Shown: positions 17,552 to 24,758 of the stretch, piece by piece
Layout of the letters: every line of letters begins with the position of its first letter
How positions within the stretch are numbered: the stretch's first letter is position 1
From: a virus
Reading direction: 5' to 3' (one strand)
DNA: 61,407 nucleotides
IMG/VR virus record: IMGVR_UViG_3300023174_000176
Coordinates: 1 to 61,407 of that record
Made by a program: the position numbers and the translations under genes
Notes under the pieces: generated by a model
What the model was told of the DNA's origin: nothing
The model's input: only the letters and a program-made list of their open reading frames with translations
The model's database searches: none

Positions 17552-17844
17552 TGAGAAATTGGCTAAGACAAAAACTACAAAACTTTTTGTATCCAATGGA
17601 TAATGATTGTGTAGTAGAAACAAAATCTGCTAGAAGAGGTGCTCTTGTTAGTCGTGGTTCACATCTTGACAGTAGAGGAATGAGTTTTACTATTCATATG
17701 GCTAATGGAGGTTATGTATTAGAATACTCATCTTATGATGAAAAAACTGATAGACACAATCACAACTTACATATCATCACATCTGACCAAGATATGGGTC
17801 AAGGTATCGCACATATTATCACACTGGAACTTTTGCGTAAATGA
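17551..17844 (+). CDS. Hypothetical protein
   Basis: A 97-residue mixed alpha/beta protein (MRNWLRQKLQNFLYPMDNDC at the start; FTIHMANGGYVLEYSSYDE in the middle). Unknown function. It is the last gene of the small-gene run and its stop overlaps the late-type promoter of the homing endonuclease, indicating that the endonuclease unit was inserted directly behind it, between it and the clamp loader gene. Confidence 0.7.
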   Translation: MRNWLRQKLQNFLYPMDNDCVVETKSARRGALVSRGSHLDSRGMSFTIHMANGGYVLEYSSYDEKTDRHNHNLHIITSDQDMGQGIAHIITLELLRK

Positions 17845-17850
17845 TAAATA
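17843..17850 (+). promoter_or_regulatory. Late promoter candidate (GATAAATA) of GIY-YIG gene 1
   Basis: GATAAATA overlaps the end of the 17551 gene and lies 60 bases before the endonuclease ATG. The same octamer is at the same distance (59 bases) from the second GIY-YIG gene on the other strand. Confidence 0.7.
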
Positions 17851-17912
17851 AGAGTGTAGTTCACGGAACGGGAATTCCCAACTACTCTAATGCTATGGAG
17901 AGCAATCAGCAT
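17851..17912 (+). ncRNA. Structured 5' leader of homing endonuclease 1
   Basis: Hairpin I: GTAGTT (17856-17861) pairs with AACTAC (17880-17885); after an internal loop (CAC/C), GGAA (17865-17868) pairs with TTCC (17875-17878). Hairpin II: ATGCT (17890-17894) pairs with AGCAT (17908-17912), placing GGAG in the loop and the start AUG in the stem. The leader at 20410-20471 has the same architecture with compensatory changes in four pairs. I infer translational control of the endonuclease, as known in principle for T4 I-TevI, though the sequence differs. Confidence 0.65.
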
Positions 17913-18522
17913 GATTATTTATTCAAAATTAAATCCACCGACGGGTTTCTATGTATACGCATATCTAAGAGAAAACGGCACGCCTTACTATATTGGAAAG
18001 GGGTCTAATCAACGTGCTTGGCGGAAAAGAAAATGCGAAATTCGTCCTCCAAAAAACAAAGATAGAATTATGATATTAGAATCAAACTTAACAGACATTG
18101 GTGCATTGGCGCTTGAGCGTAGAATGATACGATGGTGGGGACGGAAAGATTTAAGTACCGGAATATTGCACAATAGAACTGATGGCGGAGACGGAGCATC
18201 AGGGCAGATTCAGTCAATTGAAACTAGGATTAAACGAAGTCAAACAATGTTGAATCGGGTGCGTACATTAGAACATAGCCTAAACATAAGTTTAGGTAAA
18301 AAAGGAATCCCTCAATCAGTTGAATCTAATTTGAAACGCAGTATAACCCAAAAAGGTCAAAAAAGAGACCCGAAAGCTACTCTTAAAATGAGTATTAGTC
18401 AAACTGGTAAAAACAAATCACCACATATAAGACTAACATGCCCCTATTGTTTAAAAGAAGGTGGTGCATCAGGGATGAAACATTATCATTTTGAAAAGTG
18501 TAAATTTAAGGAAAATAAATGA
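17911..18522 (+). CDS. GIY-YIG homing endonuclease 1
   Basis: A free-standing homing endonuclease of 203 residues. The GIY-YIG core is at residues 10-50 ([19 protein letters not shown], then RAW), with an Arg-rich helix and conserved Glu ([15 protein letters not shown]). The middle holds repeated basic DNA-binding units ([19 protein letters not shown]), and the end is a zinc-finger-like C-x2-C-x12-H-x3-C. ATG at 17911 is chosen because GGAG precedes it and the paralogue starts identically (MIIY). Its stop overlaps the clamp loader ATG (ATGA). It likely spreads by cutting endonuclease-free relatives. Confidence 0.88.
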   Translation: MIIYSKLNPPTGFYVYAYLRENGTPYYIGKGSNQRAWRKRKCEIRPPKNKDRIMILESNLTDIGALALERRMIRWWGRKDLSTGILHNRTDGGDGASGQIQSIETRIKRSQTMLNRVRTLEHSLNISLGKKGIPQSVESNLKRSITQKGQKRDPKATLKMSISQTGKNKSPHIRLTCPYCLKEGGASGMKHYHFEKCKFKENK

Positions 18523-19448
18523 AGAATACATTATGGGTTGAGGCCTACAGACCACAAACAGTAGCAGACTATGTGTTTGTTGATGACCGACAAAAGAATC
18601 AAGTAGAGGGTTGGGTTAAAGATGGTAGCATTCCTCATCTATTACTATCAGGTGATCCGGGTACTGGTAAGACAACTCTTGCTAAAGTATTAATTCACGA
18701 ACTTGATGTAAGTGAATATGATGTATTGGAAATCAATGCATCACGTGAGAATAGTGTAGATGTGGTGCGTAACAAAATTGTTAACTTTGTACAAACGATG
18801 CCTTTTGGTAACTTCAAAGTTGTATTACTTGATGAAGCGGATTATTTAACACCAGCTGGGCAAGCGGCATTACGTAATGATATGGAAGCATATCATATGA
18901 CAGCACGATTTATTTTAACTTGTAACTATCAGCATAGAATCATCCCTGCATTGAAATCACGATGCCATGAGTTTCACATTACAAAAACAGATAAAACAGA
19001 GTTCACTGCGAGAGCGGCAACTGTGTTGGTAAGTGAAAACATTGATTTTAATTTAGATGATTTAGATAGTTATGTACGTGCTACATATCCAGACTTGCGT
19101 AAATGCTTGAATCAATTACAAGTTAATAGCAGTAGTGGTAAATTATTAGCACCTCAAAGTGTAGGTTCAGGTGAAGATGAGTTATTAGTAGAAGCAACTA
19201 ATTTGTTTAAAGCAGGAAAGATCCTTGAAGGTAGACAGCAACTATTACAATATATTGCATTGTATCCTACACGTATTGAAGATACATATGTTTGGATGTA
19301 TCAGAATTTAGATTTATGGGGTAAGTCTAATGAACAACGTGATGCTAGTATTATTGTTATTAGAAATGGTTTAGCAAACTTAAGTATGGTTGGAATTCCC
19401 GAAATATCATTGGCAGCTACATTGATTGAATTGACAGGAGATTTATGA
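18519..19448 (+). CDS. 44: Clamp loader large subunit (gp44-like)
   Basis: A 309-residue AAA+ ATPase of the RFC/gp44 type that opens and loads the sliding clamp (gp45 at 58100). Walker A GDPGTGKT is at residues 45-52, Walker B VVLLDEAD near residue 100, sensor 1 ILTCNYQ and the SRC motif (KSRCHEFHI) with the trans-acting arginine follow. The N-terminal [14 protein letters not shown] is characteristic of clamp loaders. The small subunit gp62 is not seen beside it. It overlaps the upstream endonuclease and downstream gene by four bases each, so translation is coupled. Confidence 0.93.
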   Translation: MKNTLWVEAYRPQTVADYVFVDDRQKNQVEGWVKDGSIPHLLLSGDPGTGKTTLAKVLIHELDVSEYDVLEINASRENSVDVVRNKIVNFVQTMPFGNFKVVLLDEADYLTPAGQAALRNDMEAYHMTARFILTCNYQHRIIPALKSRCHEFHITKTDKTEFTARAATVLVSENIDFNLDDLDSYVRATYPDLRKCLNQLQVNSSSGKLLAPQSVGSGEDELLVEATNLFKAGKILEGRQQLLQYIALYPTRIEDTYVWMYQNLDLWGKSNEQRDASIIVIRNGLANLSMVGIPEISLAATLIELTGDL

Positions 19449-19717
19449 GATATTTATTAATTACATTTATGAGAAAGCCTAATGGGCAAATTGATGAACA
19501 AGTTGCAGTAGCAAAGAAAGTTAAGCCTAGTGATTTTCAGACCTGCAATGTCATTTTAGATTATGCAAAGAAAAAAATAGATAAATGCGTAATTGAAGGT
19601 AAAGCGTTAGATAGAGAGTGGGACAAGATGCATGAATATTATGTACGGATTTATCCTAATCTAATTGCACAACTTGAAAAAGAAGCAAGTATTACTGAAA
19701 AAACAAATGGGGCCTAA
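19445..19717 (+). CDS. Conserved-type hypothetical protein after clamp loader
   Basis: A 90-residue protein ([20 protein letters not shown], then a helix-rich C-terminus with DREWDKMHEYYVRIYP). Similar small proteins follow gp44 in aquatic T4-like phages as I recall; the function is not known to me. Its position suggests gp62, but it is only half the usual length of gp62 and no similarity is evident. The stop codon lies in the loop of a bidirectional terminator. Confidence 0.75.
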   Translation: MRYLLITFMRKPNGQIDEQVAVAKKVKPSDFQTCNVILDYAKKKIDKCVIEGKALDREWDKMHEYYVRIYPNLIAQLEKEASITEKTNGA

Positions 19718-19730
19718 GCCCCATTTTATT
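19705..19730. terminator. Bidirectional intrinsic terminator between convergent genes
   Basis: AAATGGGGC (19705-19713) pairs with GCCCCATTT (19718-19726) across the four-base loop CTAA, a 9-bp stem. T-rich sequence follows on the + strand and an A-run on the other side gives Ts on the minus strand. It serves the 19445 gene (+) and homing endonuclease 2 (-). Confidence 0.9.
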
Positions 19731-20412
19731 TAATACTTTTACATTTATTACCGTGCCAGCGAGTAAAGTTACCTTTATCTACTTTCTTTTGACAATGTAG
19801 ACAAGTTAAACTAGATTTTAACATTCCTATTTTTATCTTGTTACGTTCTTCTTCGGACCATTTTTTGCCAAACATGTGATGATCCTGACCAAACTTTTTA
19901 CTCTCTTGTTTTTGAGTTTTACCGTACATAGGGTTATTTGATCCATGTTTATCTAACTGATTAACCTTCATCAAATCAATTGATTTTTTAGAATGTTTCT
20001 TACCAAACATACCATTTGCTTGTCCCTGTAGTCTTACACCAAACATGCTATTATTTTCTCCGGAACACCCTTTTTTCTTGCGTGTTTCTATAGAATCGGA
20101 GCTTGAACCTTCACCTCCGTCTGTTTTATTTCTTAATATACCTGTACCTAAATCTTTACGACCATACCAACGAATATATCTACGTTCCATTGCGAATGCC
20201 CATAACTCAGTAAGTCCACAGTGTGTAATGATAATTCGTGTGTGATCCTTAGGTGTATGTACACCTATTATTTTCCCATTGCGATTAATACGATGTTCTT
20301 CCCATGCTCTTCTGCCACTACCTTTTCCGGAATAATATGGGGTACCGTCTTCACGTAGATAAAGATAATGATAGAATCCTGGAGGTGGATTAGATTTGTT
20401 ATAAATAATCAT
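19726..20412 (-). CDS. GIY-YIG homing endonuclease 2
   Basis: A 228-residue paralogue of endonuclease 1 on the opposite strand. Core: [19 protein letters not shown] then RRAW (the YIG is YSG here), followed by [20 protein letters not shown]. Several NUMOD3-like units follow ([43 protein letters not shown]), which bind the DNA minor groove in known families, and the same C-x2-C-x12-H-x3-C end. Start at 20412 (MIIY) has AAAGGAG eight bases upstream. It is inserted between the clamp loader unit and PhoH, with its own promoter and structured leader. Confidence 0.87.
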   Translation of the reverse strand: MIIYNKSNPPPGFYHYLYLREDGTPYYSGKGSGRRAWEEHRINRNGKIIGVHTPKDHTRIIITHCGLTELWAFAMERRYIRWYGRKDLGTGILRNKTDGGEGSSSDSIETRKKKGCSGENNSMFGVRLQGQANGMFGKKHSKKSIDLMKVNQLDKHGSNNPMYGKTQKQESKKFGQDHHMFGKKWSEEERNKIKIGMLKSSLTCLHCQKKVDKGNFTRWHGNKCKSIK

Positions 20413-20471
20413 GCTGATTGCTCCTTTTAGCATTAGAGTGAGTGGGCACTGGTAATGCCGCGACTCACATC
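20410..20471 (-). ncRNA. Structured 5' leader of homing endonuclease 2
   Basis: Read on the minus strand: GTGAGT (20468-20463) pairs with ACTCAC (20443-20438); after a CGC/C internal loop GGCA (20459-20456) pairs with TGCC (20448-20445). ATGCT then pairs with AGCAT over the start codon, with GGAG in the loop. Compared with the leader at 17851, four base pairs change on both sides while pairing is kept, and CTAATGCT plus GAGCAATCAGCATG are identical. Confidence 0.65.
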
Positions 20472-20479
20472 TATTTATC
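20472..20479 (-). promoter_or_regulatory. Late promoter candidate (GATAAATA) of GIY-YIG gene 2
   Basis: GATAAATA on the minus strand, directly before the structured leader and 59 bases before the start codon at 20412. It matches the arrangement of endonuclease gene 1. Confidence 0.7.
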
Positions 20480-20483
20480 TTAA

Positions 20484-21299
20484 TTAGTCATACATATTAA
20501 GTATTGGACCAATCAATCTATGACGTTGAACATCTTTTAGTTCAAATGTACATAATTTTATACCAGGAATCACCTCCTTCCCCAACCTATTTTTCAAATC
20601 CATTAGCCCGTTGTCTGCTGTTTTTCTATCTGTTTGTTCTATGTCACCACCTATAACAATTTTACTGCCTACGCCGATTCTGGTCATAATCATTTTGAGT
20701 TGACCCGGGGTTGCGTTTTGTGCTTCGTCTAATACTACCCAACTATGTTTGAAATTTCGTCCTCGACAAAATGCTAGAGGTGCTATTTCCACTATCTGTT
20801 CTTCTAGCATGTGGGCTATTTCCTTTGTGGTGTAGTACTCACGCAGAACGTCTAATAATGGTCTAGTCCATGGTTCCATCTTTTGATTGATATCTCCTGG
20901 TAAAAAACCGTGTTGTTCATCATCAACACCTACTGCTGGTCTAGATAATATGATTCTTTCACATTCACCATTACGCATAGCTTTTATGGCTGCAAGCATA
21001 GCTAAGTAAGTTTTACCAGTACCCGCAGGACCTGTGACTACGACAATATCTGTCTGCTCGTCCAGTAGTGCGAGGATATAATTTTCTTGGTTAACTGACT
21101 TGGGGATAAGTTGAACGGGCTTTTTATTGACCCGCATTTCCCTTTGTGCTTGTGCGAAATCTATCGTTTTTGATTCATGTGTGTAAAAAGTTTGATTATC
21201 TTGTTTTTTATTGTGTGAAAACCGTGTGTCTTGTGTACGTAATGCGCTAGTTTTTCTTTTGCTCAAGTTAATTCTCCTTTGTAGAGCGTGAGTTCTCAT
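20484..21299 (-). CDS. phoH: PhoH-like ATPase
   Basis: A 271-residue P-loop protein with the PhoH domain: Walker A GPAGTGKT at residues 90-97, [20 protein letters not shown], Walker [21 protein letters not shown] and [13 protein letters not shown]. The first 60 residues are basic and variable. PhoH is very common in marine phages; its exact role (RNA metabolism or phosphate stress) is unsettled. ATG at 21299 is preferred over the TTG three codons upstream. It diverges from the 21437 gene. Confidence 0.92.
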   Translation of the reverse strand: MRTHALQRRINLSKRKTSALRTQDTRFSHNKKQDNQTFYTHESKTIDFAQAQREMRVNKKPVQLIPKSVNQENYILALLDEQTDIVVVTGPAGTGKTYLAMLAAIKAMRNGECERIILSRPAVGVDDEQHGFLPGDINQKMEPWTRPLLDVLREYYTTKEIAHMLEEQIVEIAPLAFCRGRNFKHSWVVLDEAQNATPGQLKMIMTRIGVGSKIVIGGDIEQTDRKTADNGLMDLKNRLGKEVIPGIKLCTFELKDVQRHRLIGPILNMYD

Positions 21300-21311
21300 A
21301 ACACTCAAGAC

Positions 21312-21319
21312 TATTTACG
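21312..21319 (-). promoter_or_regulatory. Weak late-promoter-like octamer upstream of phoH
   Basis: CGTAAATA on the minus strand, 12 bases before the ATG at 21299. It is a poor match and is listed only because every other isolated unit here has such an octamer. Confidence 0.25.
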
Positions 21320-21423
21320 GTCAATATATACCATCATAGTAGCATACTTATTGTGTAGTAACCTAGCATAAATATTAGGCTACGGTATAAATTATTGTTA
21401 TTTGATGTATTCAAACTACAAAA

Positions 21424-21431
21424 GATAAATA
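21424..21431 (+). promoter_or_regulatory. Late promoter candidate (GATAAATA), leaderless spacing
   Basis: GATAAATA ends five bases before the ATG at 21437, so the mRNA would begin at the start codon. Another octamer, CATAAATA, lies at 21367-21374. Confidence 0.65.
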
Positions 21432-21436
21432 TATAT

Positions 21437-22045
21437 ATGAAAACCGCAGACGAATTTTTTGACAACGTTGATTATGTAAGCATAATTGACACCGTAAAAG
21501 GTATATTTACCAGCGACGGATCAATGTCCGTTCTACTAGACTATGAGCGAGTTCTAGATGAAGCCGACTTATATGCATTTAAAAACTGGGAATTGGGCGA
21601 ATTAGTTCAGGGACCTGACGTTAAACGCTATACAGTAGCATGTATATTCATGTATCCCTATAAACTAATGCCTGACCCACGTGGTGCTAAACGTTTGGCT
21701 AGTGTGGGATGTAAAATCAAGTTTAAAAAAACTAAGATTAAAGTTCCTGTAGCTGTTGAAAATCCAGATGATTATATCCCTGGTACAAGATATCCAAAGA
21801 CTGCTATGCGTGAAGTATGGTTAGTTTACATAGAAATGCCTAAAGAATTGATGGATGATATACGTGAAGGTTCTATTGACTTAGCTGGTCAGAATATTGA
21901 CTTGAATGAGTTAGATGATGCTTATGATGACGATTTAGATAAAGAAGATACCGGTGAAGAGGACGATCAACAACAAGATATGATGGATCAAACCGGTACT
22001 GCAGCTCCTAGCATGGGAATGCCTCCTCCATTACCGGCAATGTAA
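21437..22045 (+). CDS. Hypothetical phage protein, possibly structural
   Basis: A 202-residue protein of unknown function (TADEFFDNVDYVSIIDTVKG; central beta-rich part with VACIFMYPYKLMPDPRGAKR; acidic Asp/Gln/Met tail). ATG at 21437 is chosen over the upstream in-frame TTG because a late-type promoter would lie inside the longer version. It starts a run of three tightly spaced genes ending with the holin-like protein, so late expression is likely. Confidence 0.75.
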   Translation: MKTADEFFDNVDYVSIIDTVKGIFTSDGSMSVLLDYERVLDEADLYAFKNWELGELVQGPDVKRYTVACIFMYPYKLMPDPRGAKRLASVGCKIKFKKTKIKVPVAVENPDDYIPGTRYPKTAMREVWLVYIEMPKELMDDIREGSIDLAGQNIDLNELDDAYDDDLDKEDTGEEDDQQQDMMDQTGTAAPSMGMPPPLPAM

Positions 22046-22046
22046 T

Positions 22047-22604
22047 ATGACAAATAAAACTATATTAAATGAAGGTTTAGACTATCATGACCTTGAAGGT
22101 CAAATGCTTCCAGTTGTAACTGTAGATGAATATGCGGCTCATATGGGTGAAGATAGTGAAATAGTAACATTAGCATTTACTGTTAAAAGTGAAGCTGCCG
22201 GAAATGATTTAGCCGATTGGTTTGAACGTGGCTATGATTGGGTACTTGATTCACAAGTAAGTGAAGGAGAAGTTAAACCCGGACAATATTTAGTATTTGT
22301 TGAAATGAATCGTAGAACTAGTGTACCTAAACGTATTATTGAATTAATAGATGATTTAGAAACATTAACAGCATTACCAATAAAAGACTGGACTATTATA
22401 GTTGATGATGAAGAACATGCTCCGGAAGAAGATATTTTAAAACAAGTTATTACTATCAGTCCTCATGATTATCGTGAAACTGAAGAAGTTGAAGAAGAAG
22501 AAATTAATGAAATGCGTGAACGTGCCGGATTAGCAGTTAAAGCAATTCATATAGATAAACAAGATGCAGAAATTAAAGCATTCAAATCAATGGCAGGATT
22601 ATAA
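22047..22604 (+). CDS. Hypothetical phage protein
   Basis: A 185-residue acidic protein, one base after the previous gene and overlapping the next by one base. Residues 40-130 (VTLAFTVKSEAAGNDLADWF, KPGQYLVFVEMNRRTSVPKR) look like a small alpha/beta domain; the C-terminal third is a charged helix. I do not recognise it. Co-occurrence with the 21437 gene in one transcript suggests a shared structural or assembly role. Confidence 0.75.
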   Translation: MTNKTILNEGLDYHDLEGQMLPVVTVDEYAAHMGEDSEIVTLAFTVKSEAAGNDLADWFERGYDWVLDSQVSEGEVKPGQYLVFVEMNRRTSVPKRIIELIDDLETLTALPIKDWTIIVDDEEHAPEEDILKQVITISPHDYRETEEVEEEEINEMRERAGLAVKAIHIDKQDAEIKAFKSMAGL

Positions 22605-23206
22605 TGGCAACTATATTACCAAAAAAAACAGGTTTTGAAAAACCAATGGCATTAGACGATGACCATCATGAATTATTAGCGGCTGATCCTAGTATTTCAC
22701 AATTCCCTCAGGGAAGCACATTTGGAGATAACAATGGTTACAACACATTATCAAGCGGAAGTTCAACATTCGGCTCTACCAGTGGCTTTGGTTCATCAAC
22801 ATCAACGGGCTTTGGTGGAGGTTCAGGATTTGGAGCGCCAGCGTCTGGGTTCGGTAGCACCCAAAACGTTAACCAATCAAACAGCAACCAACCAGTACTC
22901 ACAGGAGCCGCCCCAACAAATGCCGCCAGTGGGGCAGATGTATTAGTAGCAAACGATAACACAGATTTCATAAATAAAAAATGGCGTCCATTAATGGCAT
23001 TTGTTTATATGATAACTTGTACTTGTGATTTTGTTATATTTCCAATATTATGGAGTTTACTACAGGCAATGAGTAAGGGTTCAGTAACGATGCAATGGCA
23101 ACCATTAACGTTACAAGGTGCTGGGTTATATCATATCGCTATGGGTGCTGTATTAGGTGTAGCAGCTTACGGAAGAACAAAAGAAAAATTAGAAGGAAAA
23201 CAATGA
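22604..23206 (+). CDS. Holin-like membrane protein with FG-rich N-terminal region
   Basis: A 200-residue protein with two predicted membrane segments at about residues 129-152 (PLMAFVYMITCTCDFVIFPI) and 171-190 (GAGLYHIAMGAVLGVAAYG), ending in a short charged tail. The NKKWRPL start of the first segment and the overall layout resemble phage holins of the 3-TM gene-transfer type. Unusually, residues 38-85 are Gly/Ser/Thr-rich with six Phe-Gly pairs. The lysis role with the GH19 endolysin at 10356 is inferred. Its stop overlaps the next ATG (ATGA). Confidence 0.65.
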   Translation: MATILPKKTGFEKPMALDDDHHELLAADPSISQFPQGSTFGDNNGYNTLSSGSSTFGSTSGFGSSTSTGFGGGSGFGAPASGFGSTQNVNQSNSNQPVLTGAAPTNAASGADVLVANDNTDFINKKWRPLMAFVYMITCTCDFVIFPILWSLLQAMSKGSVTMQWQPLTLQGAGLYHIAMGAVLGVAAYGRTKEKLEGKQ

Positions 23207-23898
23207 TACCATATACATATCTATTAGGTTGGCCGGAAATAGATAGATGGTATTACGGAGTTCGCTATGCTAAAACATGTCATCCTAGTGATTTATGGGT
23301 AACATACAAAACCTCAAGCAGGCATGTTAAATCAATTGTACAATTATATGGAGAACCGTCAATTATTGAAGTACGAAAAATATTTAATAATTCTATTTCT
23401 GCTAGACTTTGGGAACACCGAGTCCTAAAAAAAATGAAAGTGGTATACTCTAATAAATGGATTAATAGAACAGATAATATTTCTATTGCGCCATTATACG
23501 GATTAGATAACCCTGCAAAACGAGCTGACGTGCGTATATTAATTTCTAAGAATACTCCTAAAAAATTTGGAAATGATAATCCTATGAAAGATCCAGAAAT
23601 TGCATTAAAAGTATCTACTAAATTAAAAGGGAGAAGAAACTATTGGCAAGACGGTGATTCTAATCCAGCCAAAAGACCCGAAGTTAGAAAACAACTAAGT
23701 AAACCCGGCAATACTAATCCTTTTTATGGTAAAAAACATACGGATGCATTCCGACAACAAACATCTTTACGCTTTAAGGGAATTCCAAAAGAACAAGTTG
23801 AATGTCCACAGTGTGGAAATATTGGTGGTAAAAATACTATGGGTAGATGGCATTTTGACAATTGCAAAATAAAAGAAAAAGTAGCCGGGGTCGTATAA
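23203..23898 (+). CDS. Putative homing endonuclease 3 (GIY-YIG-related)
   Basis: A 231-residue protein. The start at 23203 (MIPYTYLLGWPEIDRWYYGV) follows RBS AAGGAAA; an upstream in-frame ATG at 23095 lies in the holin-like gene and is rejected. YTYLLGW and RWYYGVRYA look like a diverged GIY-YIG pair, with RLWEHRVLKKM supplying the conserved Glu. Repeated units (DNPAKRADVRILISK, NNPMKDP-like, NPFYGKKHTDAF) are NUMOD3-like. It ends in the same C-x2-C-x12-H-x3-C finger as endonucleases 1 and 2. It is coupled to the holin-like gene and lacks the structured leader. Confidence 0.75.
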   Translation: MIPYTYLLGWPEIDRWYYGVRYAKTCHPSDLWVTYKTSSRHVKSIVQLYGEPSIIEVRKIFNNSISARLWEHRVLKKMKVVYSNKWINRTDNISIAPLYGLDNPAKRADVRILISKNTPKKFGNDNPMKDPEIALKVSTKLKGRRNYWQDGDSNPAKRPEVRKQLSKPGNTNPFYGKKHTDAFRQQTSLRFKGIPKEQVECPQCGNIGGKNTMGRWHFDNCKIKEKVAGVV

Positions 23899-23904
23899 TA
23901 AATA

Positions 23905-23933
23905 TTGAATTAACACACTAACTGTGTTACAAT
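23905..23933 (+). promoter_or_regulatory. Sigma70-type promoter for the DnaJ-like gene, leaderless spacing
   Basis: TTGAAT (23905-23910), 17-base spacer, TACAAT (23928-23933). The -10 box ends six bases before the ATG at 23940. A late-like AATAAATA (23897-23904) sits just upstream. Confidence 0.65.
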
Positions 23934-23939
23934 AGTTAA

Positions 23940-24734
23940 ATGACAGATCATTATCAAATTTTGGGCGTAGCTAAAAACGCTACCCCCGATGAATTAAAAA
24001 AAGCATATCGCAGATTAGCAAGTATACATCATCCTGATAAAGGAGGTGATACCGCAACTTTCCAAAAGATAGAAGAAGCATATCGCATTCTTTCTGATCC
24101 ACAACAACGTCAACAATATGATAATCCAATGCCGAAAGGTAATCCATTTGGAGCACATACTGGAGGATTCCATTTCAATATGAATGGATTCAATATGGAT
24201 GATCTATTTGGACAAATGTTTAGACAACATCATCATCATAATAGTAATGTATTCCGAACAACATTTTGGATTAGTTTAGAACAGGTATATAATGGCGGAG
24301 AAGAAGTATTAAAATTACAAACTCCTACAGGAATGCATATGGTACGTGTTAATATACCAAAAGGTATTATGGATGGCGGACAAGTTAGATATGAAAAAGT
24401 AATTGAATCAAATGATTTAATTGTAGAATATAGAATACATAATCATTTAAAATATGAAAGAAGAATGAACGATTTATATTGTAATCATTCTATCTCTGTA
24501 TTGGATCTTATAGTAGGTTCTAGTTTTGAATTTACTACTATTAGTGGAAAAACATTAGAAGTAACAGTACCTCCTAAAACACAACCATTTATGCATTTAA
24601 AATTAGCAGGACAAGGAATGCCTATACACGGTACTACTGCATATGGCGACCAAATCATCTTGTTAAAATCATTTATACCTGATATAATTGATAGTCGTAT
24701 AACTGATAGCATTTTGCTAACTAAAACAAAGTAA
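23940..24734 (+). CDS. DnaJ-like co-chaperone (no zinc finger)
   Basis: A 264-residue protein with an N-terminal J domain (residues 3-62) containing the HPD motif (31-33) that stimulates Hsp70 ATPase, a Gly/Phe/Asn-rich linker, and a C-terminal substrate-binding region (FWISLEQVYNGGEEVLKLQT; VTVPPKTQPFMHLKLAGQGM). The Cys-rich zinc domain of DnaJ is absent, so it resembles CbpA/class B proteins. It likely redirects host DnaK. It precedes the ClpA-like gene by 24 bases, suggesting a chaperone unit. Confidence 0.9.
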   Translation: MTDHYQILGVAKNATPDELKKAYRRLASIHHPDKGGDTATFQKIEEAYRILSDPQQRQQYDNPMPKGNPFGAHTGGFHFNMNGFNMDDLFGQMFRQHHHHNSNVFRTTFWISLEQVYNGGEEVLKLQTPTGMHMVRVNIPKGIMDGGQVRYEKVIESNDLIVEYRIHNHLKYERRMNDLYCNHSISVLDLIVGSSFEFTTISGKTLEVTVPPKTQPFMHLKLAGQGMPIHGTTAYGDQIILLKSFIPDIIDSRITDSILLTKTK

Positions 24735-24758
24735 ATATTATTTTTAAAGGAACTGGAT

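Noticed and set aside
19445-19717. Clamp loader small subunit gp62
   Set aside because: The position fits, but the 90-residue length and lack of visible similarity do not support it.
23095-23202. N-terminal extension of homing endonuclease 3
   Set aside because: The extension lies inside the holin-like gene in another frame and its residues (basic, Cys-rich) do not match the family; ATG 23203 has a good RBS.
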